Shown here one piece after another: positions 15,822 through 23,363 of a stretch of 64,000 nucleotides of DNA. The notes beneath the pieces were generated by a model. The model ran no database searches, was not told the DNA's origin, and saw only the letters and a list, made by a program, of their open reading frames with translations. The stretch is from assembly GCA_910574965.1 (NCBI GenBank), contig CAJTDB010000007.1, positions 1 to 64,000 of the forward strand, read 5' to 3'. A program made the translations under genes and the position numbers. Within the stretch, counting starts at the first letter, position 1; each line of letters opens with the position of its first letter. Source of the DNA: Lachnospiraceae bacterium (GTDB lineage: Bacteria; Bacillota; Clostridia; Lachnospirales; Lachnospiraceae).

Positions 15822-16325
15822 TTAATTTTCATATATCCCTTTCAGGGTAAACTGGTCTAAGATATGCTTATCCATTTCACGGTAAAGTTCGTTCAGCAGA
15901 AAGCCTCTCTCCAAATCCAGCATCTTATCCAAGGCATACACATGAAGTTCGTATATGTGCGGTTTATCCGGCGGTGTCATCCCGCCATAATAACAGGAAA
16001 GCTCTGCGGACTGTTCTCCACCCTGTATACTCGTCCAGCTATTCCGTCCCTGCACGAAATCATCCGCCGTCTGGCTCTCGTTCTCCATAACCTCAAAACG
16101 GGTTATGTTTGCTGCCAGCCAGTGTATCCATGCAAATCCCCCAGTTACCGGGTATGCGTCCTTGTCCTCCAGGACAATGGCAATCGACACCGTTCCCTGC
16201 GGCGCATCCTCCACCGTAAATGGGAGTGAATAAGTAGGTATGCCGTTTACATTGAACCGCGTTCCATGCCCTCCGTATTGAGGCTGGATTACCCCGTTTA
16301 CAATACCGCTGCTCGTAACATTCAT
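15822..16325 (-). CDS. YbhB/YbcL-type PEBP (Raf-kinase-inhibitor-like) protein
   Basis: 167 residues matching bacterial phosphatidylethanolamine-binding-protein homologues: VSIAIVLEDKDA, GGFAWIHWLAANI, NSWTSIQGG, YGGMTPPDKPHIYELHVYALD. The biochemical role of bacterial members is unclear. GGAGG precedes the ATG. HxlR gene 4 lies upstream on the same strand, with ACCCAC-TTTTTC-GTGGGT in the 83-bp gap. Confidence 0.85.
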   Translation of the reverse strand: MNVTSSGIVNGVIQPQYGGHGTRFNVNGIPTYSLPFTVEDAPQGTVSIAIVLEDKDAYPVTGGFAWIHWLAANITRFEVMENESQTADDFVQGRNSWTSIQGGEQSAELSCYYGGMTPPDKPHIYELHVYALDKMLDLERGFLLNELYREMDKHILDQFTLKGIYEN

Positions 16326-16387
16326 CTCCGATAACCTCCAATTCGATTTTATGATGATATTATAAGCGGCGGCTGTCGGACAGTAAA

Positions 16388-16410
16388 TTACCCACTTTTT
16401 CGTGGGTACT
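16388..16410. promoter_or_regulatory. Palindrome between HxlR gene 4 and the PEBP gene
   Basis: TTACCCAC-TTTTTC-GTGGGTACT is an inverted repeat upstream of the PEBP gene. It may be an HxlR operator, resembling those near 12937 and 14084, or a weak terminator of the HxlR gene. Confidence 0.45.
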
Positions 16411-16774
16411 AATCCGGCACTACTCCCTTCTCCTCCAGGATATGCCCCATCCCGTTTGCTTTTAGATAATCAATCCCGATATGCTGCATGATCCTTAATG
16501 CCTCCAGTATCTCCGTTCCCATACCATCCGTCAAGGAATATTCCACATGGAGCGGGTATCCCTCATAGGACTTCTTTTCCACAAATCCATAATCTGTCAG
16601 CTCCTTTAACTGCTCCAGCAACATTTTCTGTGTAATGCCGTCTATGTCACGTTCCAGTTTCGCAAGGGATGTCGCTCCTAAACGCAGCCGCCATAAGATA
16701 ATCGATTTCCATTTTCCTTTGATCATGTCATGCACCAGTTCCAAAGGGCAGGTATATTCCGTCCTCATTTTCAT
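16409..16774 (-). CDS. HxlR-family winged-helix regulator 4
   Basis: About 121 residues: Cys in TEYTCPLELVH, IKGKWKSIILWRL, recognition helix ITQKMLLEQLKELTDYG, wing PLHVEYSLTD. GGAAAGGGGA precedes ATG at 16774. Unlike the other three HxlR genes it is not divergent, but co-directional with the PEBP gene that follows. Confidence 0.85.
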   Translation of the reverse strand: MKMRTEYTCPLELVHDMIKGKWKSIILWRLRLGATSLAKLERDIDGITQKMLLEQLKELTDYGFVEKKSYEGYPLHVEYSLTDGMGTEILEALRIMQHIGIDYLKANGMGHILEEKGVVPD

Positions 16775-16943
16775 AGGCGATTCCCCTTTCCGTTTTTTAT
16801 TGCTTCGGCAGAATATCGTTCCTCTTAAAGTAATAACATCCACGGAATTCAAGTGGTTTTCTGCTGTCAGACCTGCCTGCGGAAACGGCAGGCCGTCGCA
16901 TATGGTGGTAAGCCATTTGCGGCGGTTAACTTTTGTATACCCT

Positions 16944-17366
16944 TTATCTCAGCAGTGCCATACTTCCCGTCAATTTGTTTACCTTCTTTTTCGCCCCGCA
17001 GATAGCAACCCCATAATAATTTAAATCCGTTTCTGGAACATCCTTCATCTTTTCAATAAACTCATCATAGGTCTTGCAACCCTGTGCAAGGTCTGAAAAA
17101 TCCACCACCGTCAAGTCCGAAAATTCCGGTTCAAACAGCTTTTCACGAATAGACTTGATCACCTCCATATTGCCCTTTAAGATTGGCACCGGAAATTCAA
17201 TAATCCCCAAATGCCCGTTTCCCGTCCTGTCATACACATCCGCACCTACAACCTCCGGCATCTGCTTCCCCAGCGTGATGCCCATGATTGCCGCCGTGTT
17301 CGCTATGATGCCAAGCGGCAGGTTCTCGTCAATCACCATGACACATTTTTCATTCTGTAAATCCAT
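16944..17366 (-). CDS. DUF2000-family protein
   Basis: 140 residues with the DUF2000 pattern: KCVMVIDENLPLGIIANTAA, GITLGKQMPEVVGADV, GHLGIIEFPVPILKG. Function unknown in the family, though often annotated as a small hydrolase-like or PTH2-like fold (not verified here). It sits 3 bp past the stop of the upstream gene, at the end of a four-gene run starting with the AraC regulator. Confidence 0.8.
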   Translation of the reverse strand: MDLQNEKCVMVIDENLPLGIIANTAAIMGITLGKQMPEVVGADVYDRTGNGHLGIIEFPVPILKGNMEVIKSIREKLFEPEFSDLTVVDFSDLAQGCKTYDEFIEKMKDVPETDLNYYGVAICGAKKKVNKLTGSMALLR

Positions 17367-17369
17367 TTT

Positions 17370-18023
17370 CTATTCCTCTTTTCCAGAGGATTTCTCCTCC
17401 TGATTTTTTTGATAACAGCGGTAGAGATAGCCCCTGCGAAAGCCCAGCCGCCCATACTGCTCCGGTAGTCCTTCCCTCCCCGGAATATCTGCCAGTATCC
17501 TTACAATTCCATTTGCCATCGAAAACCGCAGGATGTCCTCCATGCTTATATCCGGCAGGTTCCCGTCCGGCAGGAATAAAAGCCTCTGACGCTTTATTCC
17601 GATGACCGTATCTTCCGCCATGACATATTCCGTCCCACCGTTCCCGTTTTTTAAGAGAAACCCGCCCTGCATTTTCCCTTTCACGCACAGTTTTCCGGCA
17701 TCCCCCGTTAAATCGCATTCACCGACCACGCCGCATTTTTCCAGCCCGTATCCACTGTCCGTAAGGATGGAACTCAGGTGGTAATTAGTATGCTCCACAA
17801 TACGGAACACACACCCTGCCCCACACTGGCGGCTGATTTCCTCGCACCTGCGGATGTTCTCCGGGATATCCGCATCCGAAAATTTGTAATACAGCGGATA
17901 GACCAAAATCCGTCCTTCCATTCTTTTCAGCACCCATCCCCGGCAGACTTGCGTTTCCCTGTCGGGGAACAGGCTGATGATCTGCTCCTCCGTCCTTATC
18001 GCAGGCTCATTCACTGTTTCCAC
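17370..18023 (-). CDS. Putative GNAT-like acetyltransferase
   Basis: About 217 residues. The C-terminal part (VRILADIPGREGLPEQYGRLGFRRG) resembles the acetyl-CoA-binding end of GNAT enzymes (YGRLGF). The N-terminal half is less clear. A GTG at 18023 behind GGAAGGGGA, overlapping the end of the EamA gene by 17 bp, is the likely start. Substrate unknown; it belongs to the AraC-EamA-DUF2000 run. Confidence 0.5.
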   Translation of the reverse strand: METVNEPAIRTEEQIISLFPDRETQVCRGWVLKRMEGRILVYPLYYKFSDADIPENIRRCEEISRQCGAGCVFRIVEHTNYHLSSILTDSGYGLEKCGVVGECDLTGDAGKLCVKGKMQGGFLLKNGNGGTEYVMAEDTVIGIKRQRLLFLPDGNLPDISMEDILRFSMANGIVRILADIPGREGLPEQYGRLGFRRGYLYRCYQKNQEEKSSGKEE

Positions 18024-18906
18024 TCCCCTTCCCGTTATATTCAGAAAGGAAAAGCCCCGCAACCGCCAGGACCGTCCCCATAATGGAAACCCACGTCACC
18101 GGCTCCTTCAGCACCAGCACGGAAGTCACCACCGTTATGACGGGAACCATGTAAATATAAACGCTGGTCTTGACCGCACCAAGCACTTTTACCGCAAGGT
18201 TCCATGTGACAAAGCAGAGTGCGGACGCCCCCAGCCCAAGATACAGGATATTGAGCAGATGCGTCACATCCGCAAACCGTTCCAGCCCGATTTCAAAATC
18301 GAAAAGGAACAATGCCGGAACCATGAACAGGATGCCGTAAAAGAACGTCCTCCGCGTGGTGAGTATGACCGGGTAGCCGAAGCTGCTGATCTTCCTTGTC
18401 AGTATGGAATAGCACGCCCACACAAATGCCGCAAGGACTGCCAGCAAATCCCCCATCGGGTTCAGTTCCATCCGGGAGCCGTTAAAGCTGATCAGCACAA
18501 CACCCGCCATCGCCACCACAAAGCCTATGAAAAAATTCACTCTTAATTTCCCTTCCGATTTCAGGAACAGGCGCGACAGGATTGCCGTGAAAAACGGCGC
18601 AACTGAAATGATAACTCCCACATTGGATGCCATCGTATATGTAAGCGCAATATTCTCCAGCAAGTAATATAAGCATATCCCGCATAAGCCCGCCAGCACG
18701 AAAGTCAGCTCCTGCCTGCGCCCCACGCCTTTCATATGGTGCGGGCAAACCAAAAAGAGTGCCGCAAATCCCATGACAAAACGGAAAAACAGTATTTCCA
18801 CCGGCTTAAAATCCGTAAGCAAGACTTTGGTGGATATGAATGTCGTCCCCCATATGACGATGGTAAACAGCGCCGCCAGATGCCCTGCCGTTCTCCTATT
18901 CCCCAT
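18007..18906 (-). CDS. EamA/DMT-family transporter
   Basis: About 299 residues with ten hydrophobic segments in two EamA halves (FTIVIWGTTFISTKVLL in the first; LAAFVWACYSILTRKI in the second). Inner-membrane drug/metabolite exporter type; substrate unknown. ATG at 18906 follows GGGGAAGGTGAAC and overlaps the 3' end of the AraC gene, so the AraC protein is the natural controller. Confidence 0.85.
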   Translation of the reverse strand: MGNRRTAGHLAALFTIVIWGTTFISTKVLLTDFKPVEILFFRFVMGFAALFLVCPHHMKGVGRRQELTFVLAGLCGICLYYLLENIALTYTMASNVGVIISVAPFFTAILSRLFLKSEGKLRVNFFIGFVVAMAGVVLISFNGSRMELNPMGDLLAVLAAFVWACYSILTRKISSFGYPVILTTRRTFFYGILFMVPALFLFDFEIGLERFADVTHLLNILYLGLGASALCFVTWNLAVKVLGAVKTSVYIYMVPVITVVTSVLVLKEPVTWVSIMGTVLAVAGLFLSEYNGKGSGNSE

Positions 18907-19738
18907 GCTGTTCACCTTCCCCGTCTTTTTCCGAGAATATCTCACGGTAAGTACCCGGCGCAAGCCCTATGAACTGATTGAAATAATTTGTAAAATGGCT
19001 CTGGTCTGAAAACCCTGTCCTTATGGCAGCCTCCACGGGCGGCACTCCTTCCGATAACAGCTTTTTTGCCTCATTGATGCGGACTGTCTCAAGGTATCGG
19101 TACGGCGTGACTCCTTTTTCCTTCGTAAAGGCCCGCAGCAGCGTTGACTTGCTGAGCCCTGCGTGGCGACAGATCTGGTCTAAATAAATGCGCTCTGTAA
19201 AATGCGCTGTCATGTATTCACAGGCTTTTTCAATCTCCTGCCTGCACTCCGGGATGCAGCTTTCAAATGGCTTCCCGTAATTCTGGATGAGGTACGAGAG
19301 CAGGAACAGCAGAGTCTCCTCTTTCTTAAACTCCCCCGTCCCTTTCATGACCATCTCATGCAGCGGGCGCAGATGGCAGGCTACCTCCTCATCGCAGATA
19401 ACATTTCTTGAAAATCCCGGAAGCTCCCGTTTCCCCGTCACTTCCTCTGCCAAGTCGAGCATGACCTCCTTTGAAATGTTGAAGCCCCGGTAATCAAACG
19501 TCCCTTCATCACTCTGTACGCAGGCATGGCTGTCACCCGGATTGAAAAGCACGATGCTCCCTTCCTCTATAGCATACTCCCTGTCACGGCAGGAAAGCAC
19601 CCGCTCCCCTTTCTCCACAAACCCAATGACATAATGCTCATGGAAATGGCTTGGAAACGGCTGCACGATTCCCTCAAATCGGTATGCCTCCATCCTCAAT
19701 TCATCATCATATACCACTGTCCTTATTTCTTTCTTCAT
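18896..19738 (-). CDS. AraC-family regulator with N-terminal cupin
   Basis: About 280 residues. Cupin-like AraC_binding domain (FPSHFHEHYVIGFVEKGER, IVLFNPGDSHAC) and two C-terminal HTHs (LDQICRHAGLSKSTLLRAF; AAIRTGFSDQSHFTNYF). This is the AraC type often found leading LysE or EamA exporter genes. ATG at 19738 has AAGGAGG 11 nt upstream. First gene of the run AraC-EamA-GNAT-DUF2000. Confidence 0.85.
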   Translation of the reverse strand: MKKEIRTVVYDDELRMEAYRFEGIVQPFPSHFHEHYVIGFVEKGERVLSCRDREYAIEEGSIVLFNPGDSHACVQSDEGTFDYRGFNISKEVMLDLAEEVTGKRELPGFSRNVICDEEVACHLRPLHEMVMKGTGEFKKEETLLFLLSYLIQNYGKPFESCIPECRQEIEKACEYMTAHFTERIYLDQICRHAGLSKSTLLRAFTKEKGVTPYRYLETVRINEAKKLLSEGVPPVEAAIRTGFSDQSHFTNYFNQFIGLAPGTYREIFSEKDGEGEQHGE

Positions 19739-19869
19739 GTGGATTACCTCCTTGTCAAGAGCCATTTTACCTCTTATTTTTTCCTGCGTCTTGTAAAATA
19801 TCTTCATTTTTCAGATTTATCGGTTTTATTTTCTATAGGGATTATCTGATCTTTTCAAGCGATTTCTGC

Positions 19870-19898
19870 AAAAATTAACCGCCGCATATGGCGGTTTG
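19870..19898 (-). terminator. Terminator of the SDR gene
   Basis: On the minus strand AACCGCC-ATATG-CGGCGGTT is followed by AATTTTTGC, about 55 bp past the SDR stop. Confidence 0.75.
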
Positions 19899-19954
19899 CC
19901 ATAGCGACGGTCTCCTTTAATATAGTTACTGCATTCTTTATAATTACCTATTTT

Positions 19955-20746
19955 TCACATACGCTGCTGATTATGTGATGAATTTCCTGCATAGGGAAAC
20001 AGCGGGGCAGCCAGCTGGAAACAAAAATTCTCTCTGTCTACCAGCCCCACCACTTTTTCACTGTCATACAGTTCAAGCAGGAATCCGGCCATCTGCCTGC
20101 TTGTGTGATATGTTCCGAAAGATTTATCATAGTCGTATTCACTAACATTGTTTGCCACCATGCCGAACTCTGTCTTGGTCGCCGCAGGTGCCAGCACCTT
20201 TGCCTTCATTTTCGCCCCGGCCTCTTTCAGTTCCCATGCCAGTCCCTCCGTAAATGTGCTGACATAAAACTTCGCCGCACAGTACGTCACAGCCGTAGGC
20301 ACAATGGTATAGCCTCCGCATGAAGACACGTTGATAAGCTGCGTTCCCTCTGCATCCTTATAGTCACGGACAAACAGGGAGGACAGTATCGTCAACGCCT
20401 CTATATTCAGATGTAGCATTGTCCCAATTTTTTTCAAGTCCTGATCTGCCACGCTGCCATAATTTCCAAAACCTGCATTATTCACCCACGTCTCTATCCC
20501 ATAATCTTTCAGTCCCTCATATAACAGGTACGCATTTTCCGGAACGGATAAATCTGTACTTCGGATAACAACATCCAAATCCGGATGTTCCTCCAATATC
20601 TCCTTTTTCAACATCTCCAGGTTATCCCTGCGCCTTGCTGCTATGACCAGATTTTTTCCCCGCGCTGCAAATGCCTTTGCCGTTTCATACCCAATGCCGG
20701 AGCTTGCCCCGGTGATGACCGTATATTTTCCTTTTTCCTGAACCAT
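19955..20746 (-). CDS. Short-chain dehydrogenase/reductase
   Basis: About 263 residues, classical SDR: cofactor loop TGASSGIGYETA, ARR (Arg in AARRRDN suggests NADPH), NNAG, catalytic Ser in LINVSSCGG, and YCAAK. Substrate unknown. ATG at 20746 follows GAAGGAGG. Transcribed from a MerR-type promoter shared with the divergent MerR gene. Confidence 0.9.
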   Translation of the reverse strand: MVQEKGKYTVITGASSGIGYETAKAFAARGKNLVIAARRRDNLEMLKKEILEEHPDLDVVIRSTDLSVPENAYLLYEGLKDYGIETWVNNAGFGNYGSVADQDLKKIGTMLHLNIEALTILSSLFVRDYKDAEGTQLINVSSCGGYTIVPTAVTYCAAKFYVSTFTEGLAWELKEAGAKMKAKVLAPAATKTEFGMVANNVSEYDYDKSFGTYHTSRQMAGFLLELYDSEKVVGLVDRENFCFQLAAPLFPYAGNSSHNQQRM

Positions 20747-20778
20747 TTGATAATCCTCCTTCGATTTGATATAATCCA

Positions 20779-20809
20779 ACCATACAATGTAGAGTGAACT
20801 CTATGTCAA
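20779..20809 (-). promoter_or_regulatory. MerR-type promoter with 19-bp spacer
   Basis: On the minus strand, TTGACA, then a 19-bp spacer, then TATGGT. The spacer holds the dyad TAGAGT-TC-ACTCTA. Overlong spacers with a central dyad are the signature of MerR-activated promoters. It drives the SDR gene, and the divergent gene encodes a MerR protein. Confidence 0.85.
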
Positions 20810-20829
20810 GAGGATTGGAGTGATTTTTT

Positions 20830-21210
20830 ATGGAATATTCCATCGGGGAATTTTCAAAACTGACGGGGCTTGGCATCCATACCCTGCGCTACTATGAACA
20901 GGAAAGGCTGATTGCCCCGGAGCGCAATTCCGGCAACCGCCGCTGCTATTCCGATAACGACCTCACATGGATTGCGTTTATCAAACGCCTGAAAGATACG
21001 GGTATGCCCATTAAGGAAATCAGACACTATGCCGAGCTACGCGCTGACGGTGATCCAACCCTTTCTGAAAGAATGGAAATGCTGGTGCAACACCGACAGG
21101 CACTCAATGAGCAGATTACACGGCTACAGGAGCATAAGATAAAACTGGATGAAAAAATCGAGTTTTATAGAAATGAGATTGAACGAACACAGAATAATGT
21201 TTCTTCCTGA
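20830..21210 (+). CDS. MerR-family regulator
   Basis: 126 residues: N-terminal winged HTH (YSIGEFSKLTGLGIHTLRYYE), then HRQALNEQITRLQEHKIKLDEKI coiled coil for dimerization. No Cys pattern for a metal sensor; closer to the NmlR/AdhR-like aldehyde or carbonyl type, which fits an SDR target. It likely twists the 19-bp-spacer promoter at 20779-20809. Confidence 0.85.
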   Translation: MEYSIGEFSKLTGLGIHTLRYYEQERLIAPERNSGNRRCYSDNDLTWIAFIKRLKDTGMPIKEIRHYAELRADGDPTLSERMEMLVQHRQALNEQITRLQEHKIKLDEKIEFYRNEIERTQNNVSS

Positions 21211-21261
21211 GTATTACTCTGCCGGAAAAGGCAATATCCCTTTTCCGGCTTTATCACTTAC

Positions 21262-21385
21262 CCCCCTCTCCTTGAACGCGCCAGCTATTCCCCCAACAAG
21301 GCTCCACTGGCGGTACATATAGGATTTCAGTTTTTTCGTGCTTTGCCGATAAACCTCACAAACTGTTTCTGAATTATCAGAACGT
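21262..21385 (-). pseudogene. Conserved coding tail, copy 2
   Basis: The minus strand reads SETVCEVYRQSTKK, then LKSYMYRQWSLVGGIAG and AFKERG, and runs on to a stop near 21217. It is the counterpart of the fragment at 14118-14238 and follows the MATE gene directly. No start. The two copies are in direct orientation about 7.1 kb apart. Confidence 0.55.
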
Positions 21386-21393
21386 CTTATCCC

Positions 21394-22698
21394 TTATCGT
21401 CCCTGCCATCTTTTTGTGAAATACCGGCAGGACAGACTGGCCGTGCTTATGAGAAAACTCAATGGCCTGCAGAGCATGATTCCATAAAACCCAATATACC
21501 GCACCGAAACAAAGGCAAAGGCTGTACGGAACCCTAATTCAAGCATGGTATTAAAAACCGGGTATGCAATCTCCCCTGCCCCGCGCAGGAAATTCGTGAG
21601 CAGATAAAGGCTGACGCAGAAAGGGAATGTCAGGGAAACGATATGGAGGTAGCGCACCCCGATGCGGACAACCTCCTTTTCGTCCCCCACTAACAAGTAC
21701 ATGAACTGCGGCGAGGCAGCCCATACAATGACCACCACCGCAGCCGCAAATACCACTGAAATCTTAAAACCATCCCTCAACCCCTTACGGCATCTGTCAA
21801 AGTTTTTAGCCCCCGCATTCTGCGCTGTGAAAACACTGAGTGAAGCACCTATATTGACTGCCGGGATTGTCAGTATCGTTTCAATCCTATATGCCGCTGC
21901 ATAGGCCGATATTTCATTGATACCAAACCGGTTGATCACTCCCTGTATAAAGAACATACTGACAGCGGAGGCTCCATTCTGCACGATGCTTGTCACGCCA
22001 AGACGGAATACGGGCAGTACATACTTAAAGTCAGGCCGCACCGCCAGTGCCTTTTTATCTTTACGGCGTAAATGGAAAACGGCCAGCCCTGCCGCCGCTG
22101 CCTGGGAAATCACCGTTGCAGATGCCGCCCCTCTTATCCCCAGCCGGAGGATTACAACAAACACATAATCAAGCACGATATTCATAAGGCAGGAAACGGA
22201 CATATCCCGTACCGGCGTCCTTGCGTCCCCTCCGGCCTTCGCCACCGCAGAGTAAAAGTTGTATGCTGACAGGAATGGGATTCCTAATGCCGTGATCCTC
22301 AAATACTCTGCCGCAGGGCGGGCCGCAGCCGCAGGGATACCCATCGCCCTGAAAATCCATCCCGCAGACAGAAAAAATATGCAAGCCAGACCGCCGCCGT
22401 TCAGAAAGACCAACGTCCGGATGGAACCCATACAGCCCTGTGCCTTTTCCCCTGAACCATACATCTGAGCCAGCAAAATCAGAATGCCGGAGGAAAGCCC
22501 CAGAATAATGCTGTTTATAATCAGCATGGGAACATAAGAGTTTCCCACGGCAGCCAGGGCGTTTTTACCTAGTGCATGCCCCACAACCGCCGTATCAAAA
22601 ACATTGTAGAGGTTCTGCATGATATTCCCCGCAAACAGCGGAACGGAAAATTTCAGCAGTGCCTTAACGGGCTTTCCTTTTGTCATATCCATTTCCAT
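21394..22698 (-). CDS. MATE-family efflux transporter
   Basis: 434 residues with twelve hydrophobic segments, typical MATE features VPLFAGNIMQNLYNVFDTAVVG at the start and a repeated second half (GVTSIVQNGASAVSMFF). Inner-membrane antiporter exporting drugs or metabolites. The ATG lies 2 bp after the stop of the ECF S-component gene (TAATTATG), so the two are co-translated. Confidence 0.9.
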   Translation of the reverse strand: MEMDMTKGKPVKALLKFSVPLFAGNIMQNLYNVFDTAVVGHALGKNALAAVGNSYVPMLIINSIILGLSSGILILLAQMYGSGEKAQGCMGSIRTLVFLNGGGLACIFFLSAGWIFRAMGIPAAAARPAAEYLRITALGIPFLSAYNFYSAVAKAGGDARTPVRDMSVSCLMNIVLDYVFVVILRLGIRGAASATVISQAAAAGLAVFHLRRKDKKALAVRPDFKYVLPVFRLGVTSIVQNGASAVSMFFIQGVINRFGINEISAYAAAYRIETILTIPAVNIGASLSVFTAQNAGAKNFDRCRKGLRDGFKISVVFAAAVVVIVWAASPQFMYLLVGDEKEVVRIGVRYLHIVSLTFPFCVSLYLLTNFLRGAGEIAYPVFNTMLELGFRTAFAFVSVRYIGFYGIMLCRPLSFLISTASLSCRYFTKRWQGR

Positions 22699-22700
22699 AA

Positions 22701-23246
22701 TTATTTTATCATCTTCGCCATCACGGGGCGCAGGGCAAGGCCAAGGGGAACCGCCACCACACAGGCTACAATGGCATTTACACTGGACACCACCGCTTTC
22801 TGCGTGACTGTCAGCATGACCGCTTCCAGGGGCAGCCCCAATACAAACCTGTGTTCAATAAAACTCTTTGACAGGTAAAGGACCACATAGGCAAAAGCGC
22901 CAGCGATGCCGCCGACCACATACCGTTGTTTCAGATGTGCCGAACTGCCAGAGGTTATCTTCCCGCATATCCATGCCATGACAAATTTGAAGATAAAGGT
23001 AAAAGGCGCAGAGGCAATATAGGCCGGGTTCGTCAGGTCAAAGAACATGGAGCCGATTCCAGCCGCAAGCCCGCCCTGCAGGGGTCCCAAAAGCATACCG
23101 GATAACAGGCACATGACGTTCCCCATATGTAACCTTGTGTTGTCTATCGCCGTGGGGATGGGAACCTGCAGAAAGGCCGATGCCACATACACTGCCGCCG
23201 CCATGATTCCAATCCGGGCGATCTCCCTTATCGTGATTTTTTTCAT
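22701..23246 (-). CDS. ECF transporter S-component (vitamin uptake)
   Basis: About 181 residues, six membrane segments; RIGIMAAAVYVASAFLQVPI, HMGNVMCLLSGMLLGPLQGG, GSMFFDLTNP. These match ECF S-components that need a shared EcfAA'T module. The divergent gene encodes a MocR regulator with a PLP-binding domain, so a B6 vitamer is a reasonable substrate (inference). AAGGAGG precedes ATG at 23246. Operon with the MATE gene. Confidence 0.8.
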   Translation of the reverse strand: MKKITIREIARIGIMAAAVYVASAFLQVPIPTAIDNTRLHMGNVMCLLSGMLLGPLQGGLAAGIGSMFFDLTNPAYIASAPFTFIFKFVMAWICGKITSGSSAHLKQRYVVGGIAGAFAYVVLYLSKSFIEHRFVLGLPLEAVMLTVTQKAVVSSVNAIVACVVAVPLGLALRPVMAKMIK

Positions 23247-23313
23247 AACCGTTTTCCTCCTTGTTTTCAACTGGATTGCTTTGTACATGGCCTATTATAA
23301 ACTTGAAATTATA

Positions 23314-23347
23314 TGCATACAATGTTAGAATTGTGTTGCATACAATT
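23314..23347. promoter_or_regulatory. Candidate MocR operator
   Basis: GCATACAAT occurs twice in direct orientation, 23 to 24 bp apart, with an inverted ATTGT between. It lies between the divergent ECF and MocR genes. Direct repeats two turns apart suit a MocR dimer. Confidence 0.5.
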
Positions 23348-23363
23348 TTATGGAGGGAAACTC

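Noticed and set aside
19870-19920. Tiny gene behind GGAGA starting MANRHMRR
   Set aside because: It coincides with the SDR terminator stem and has no support.
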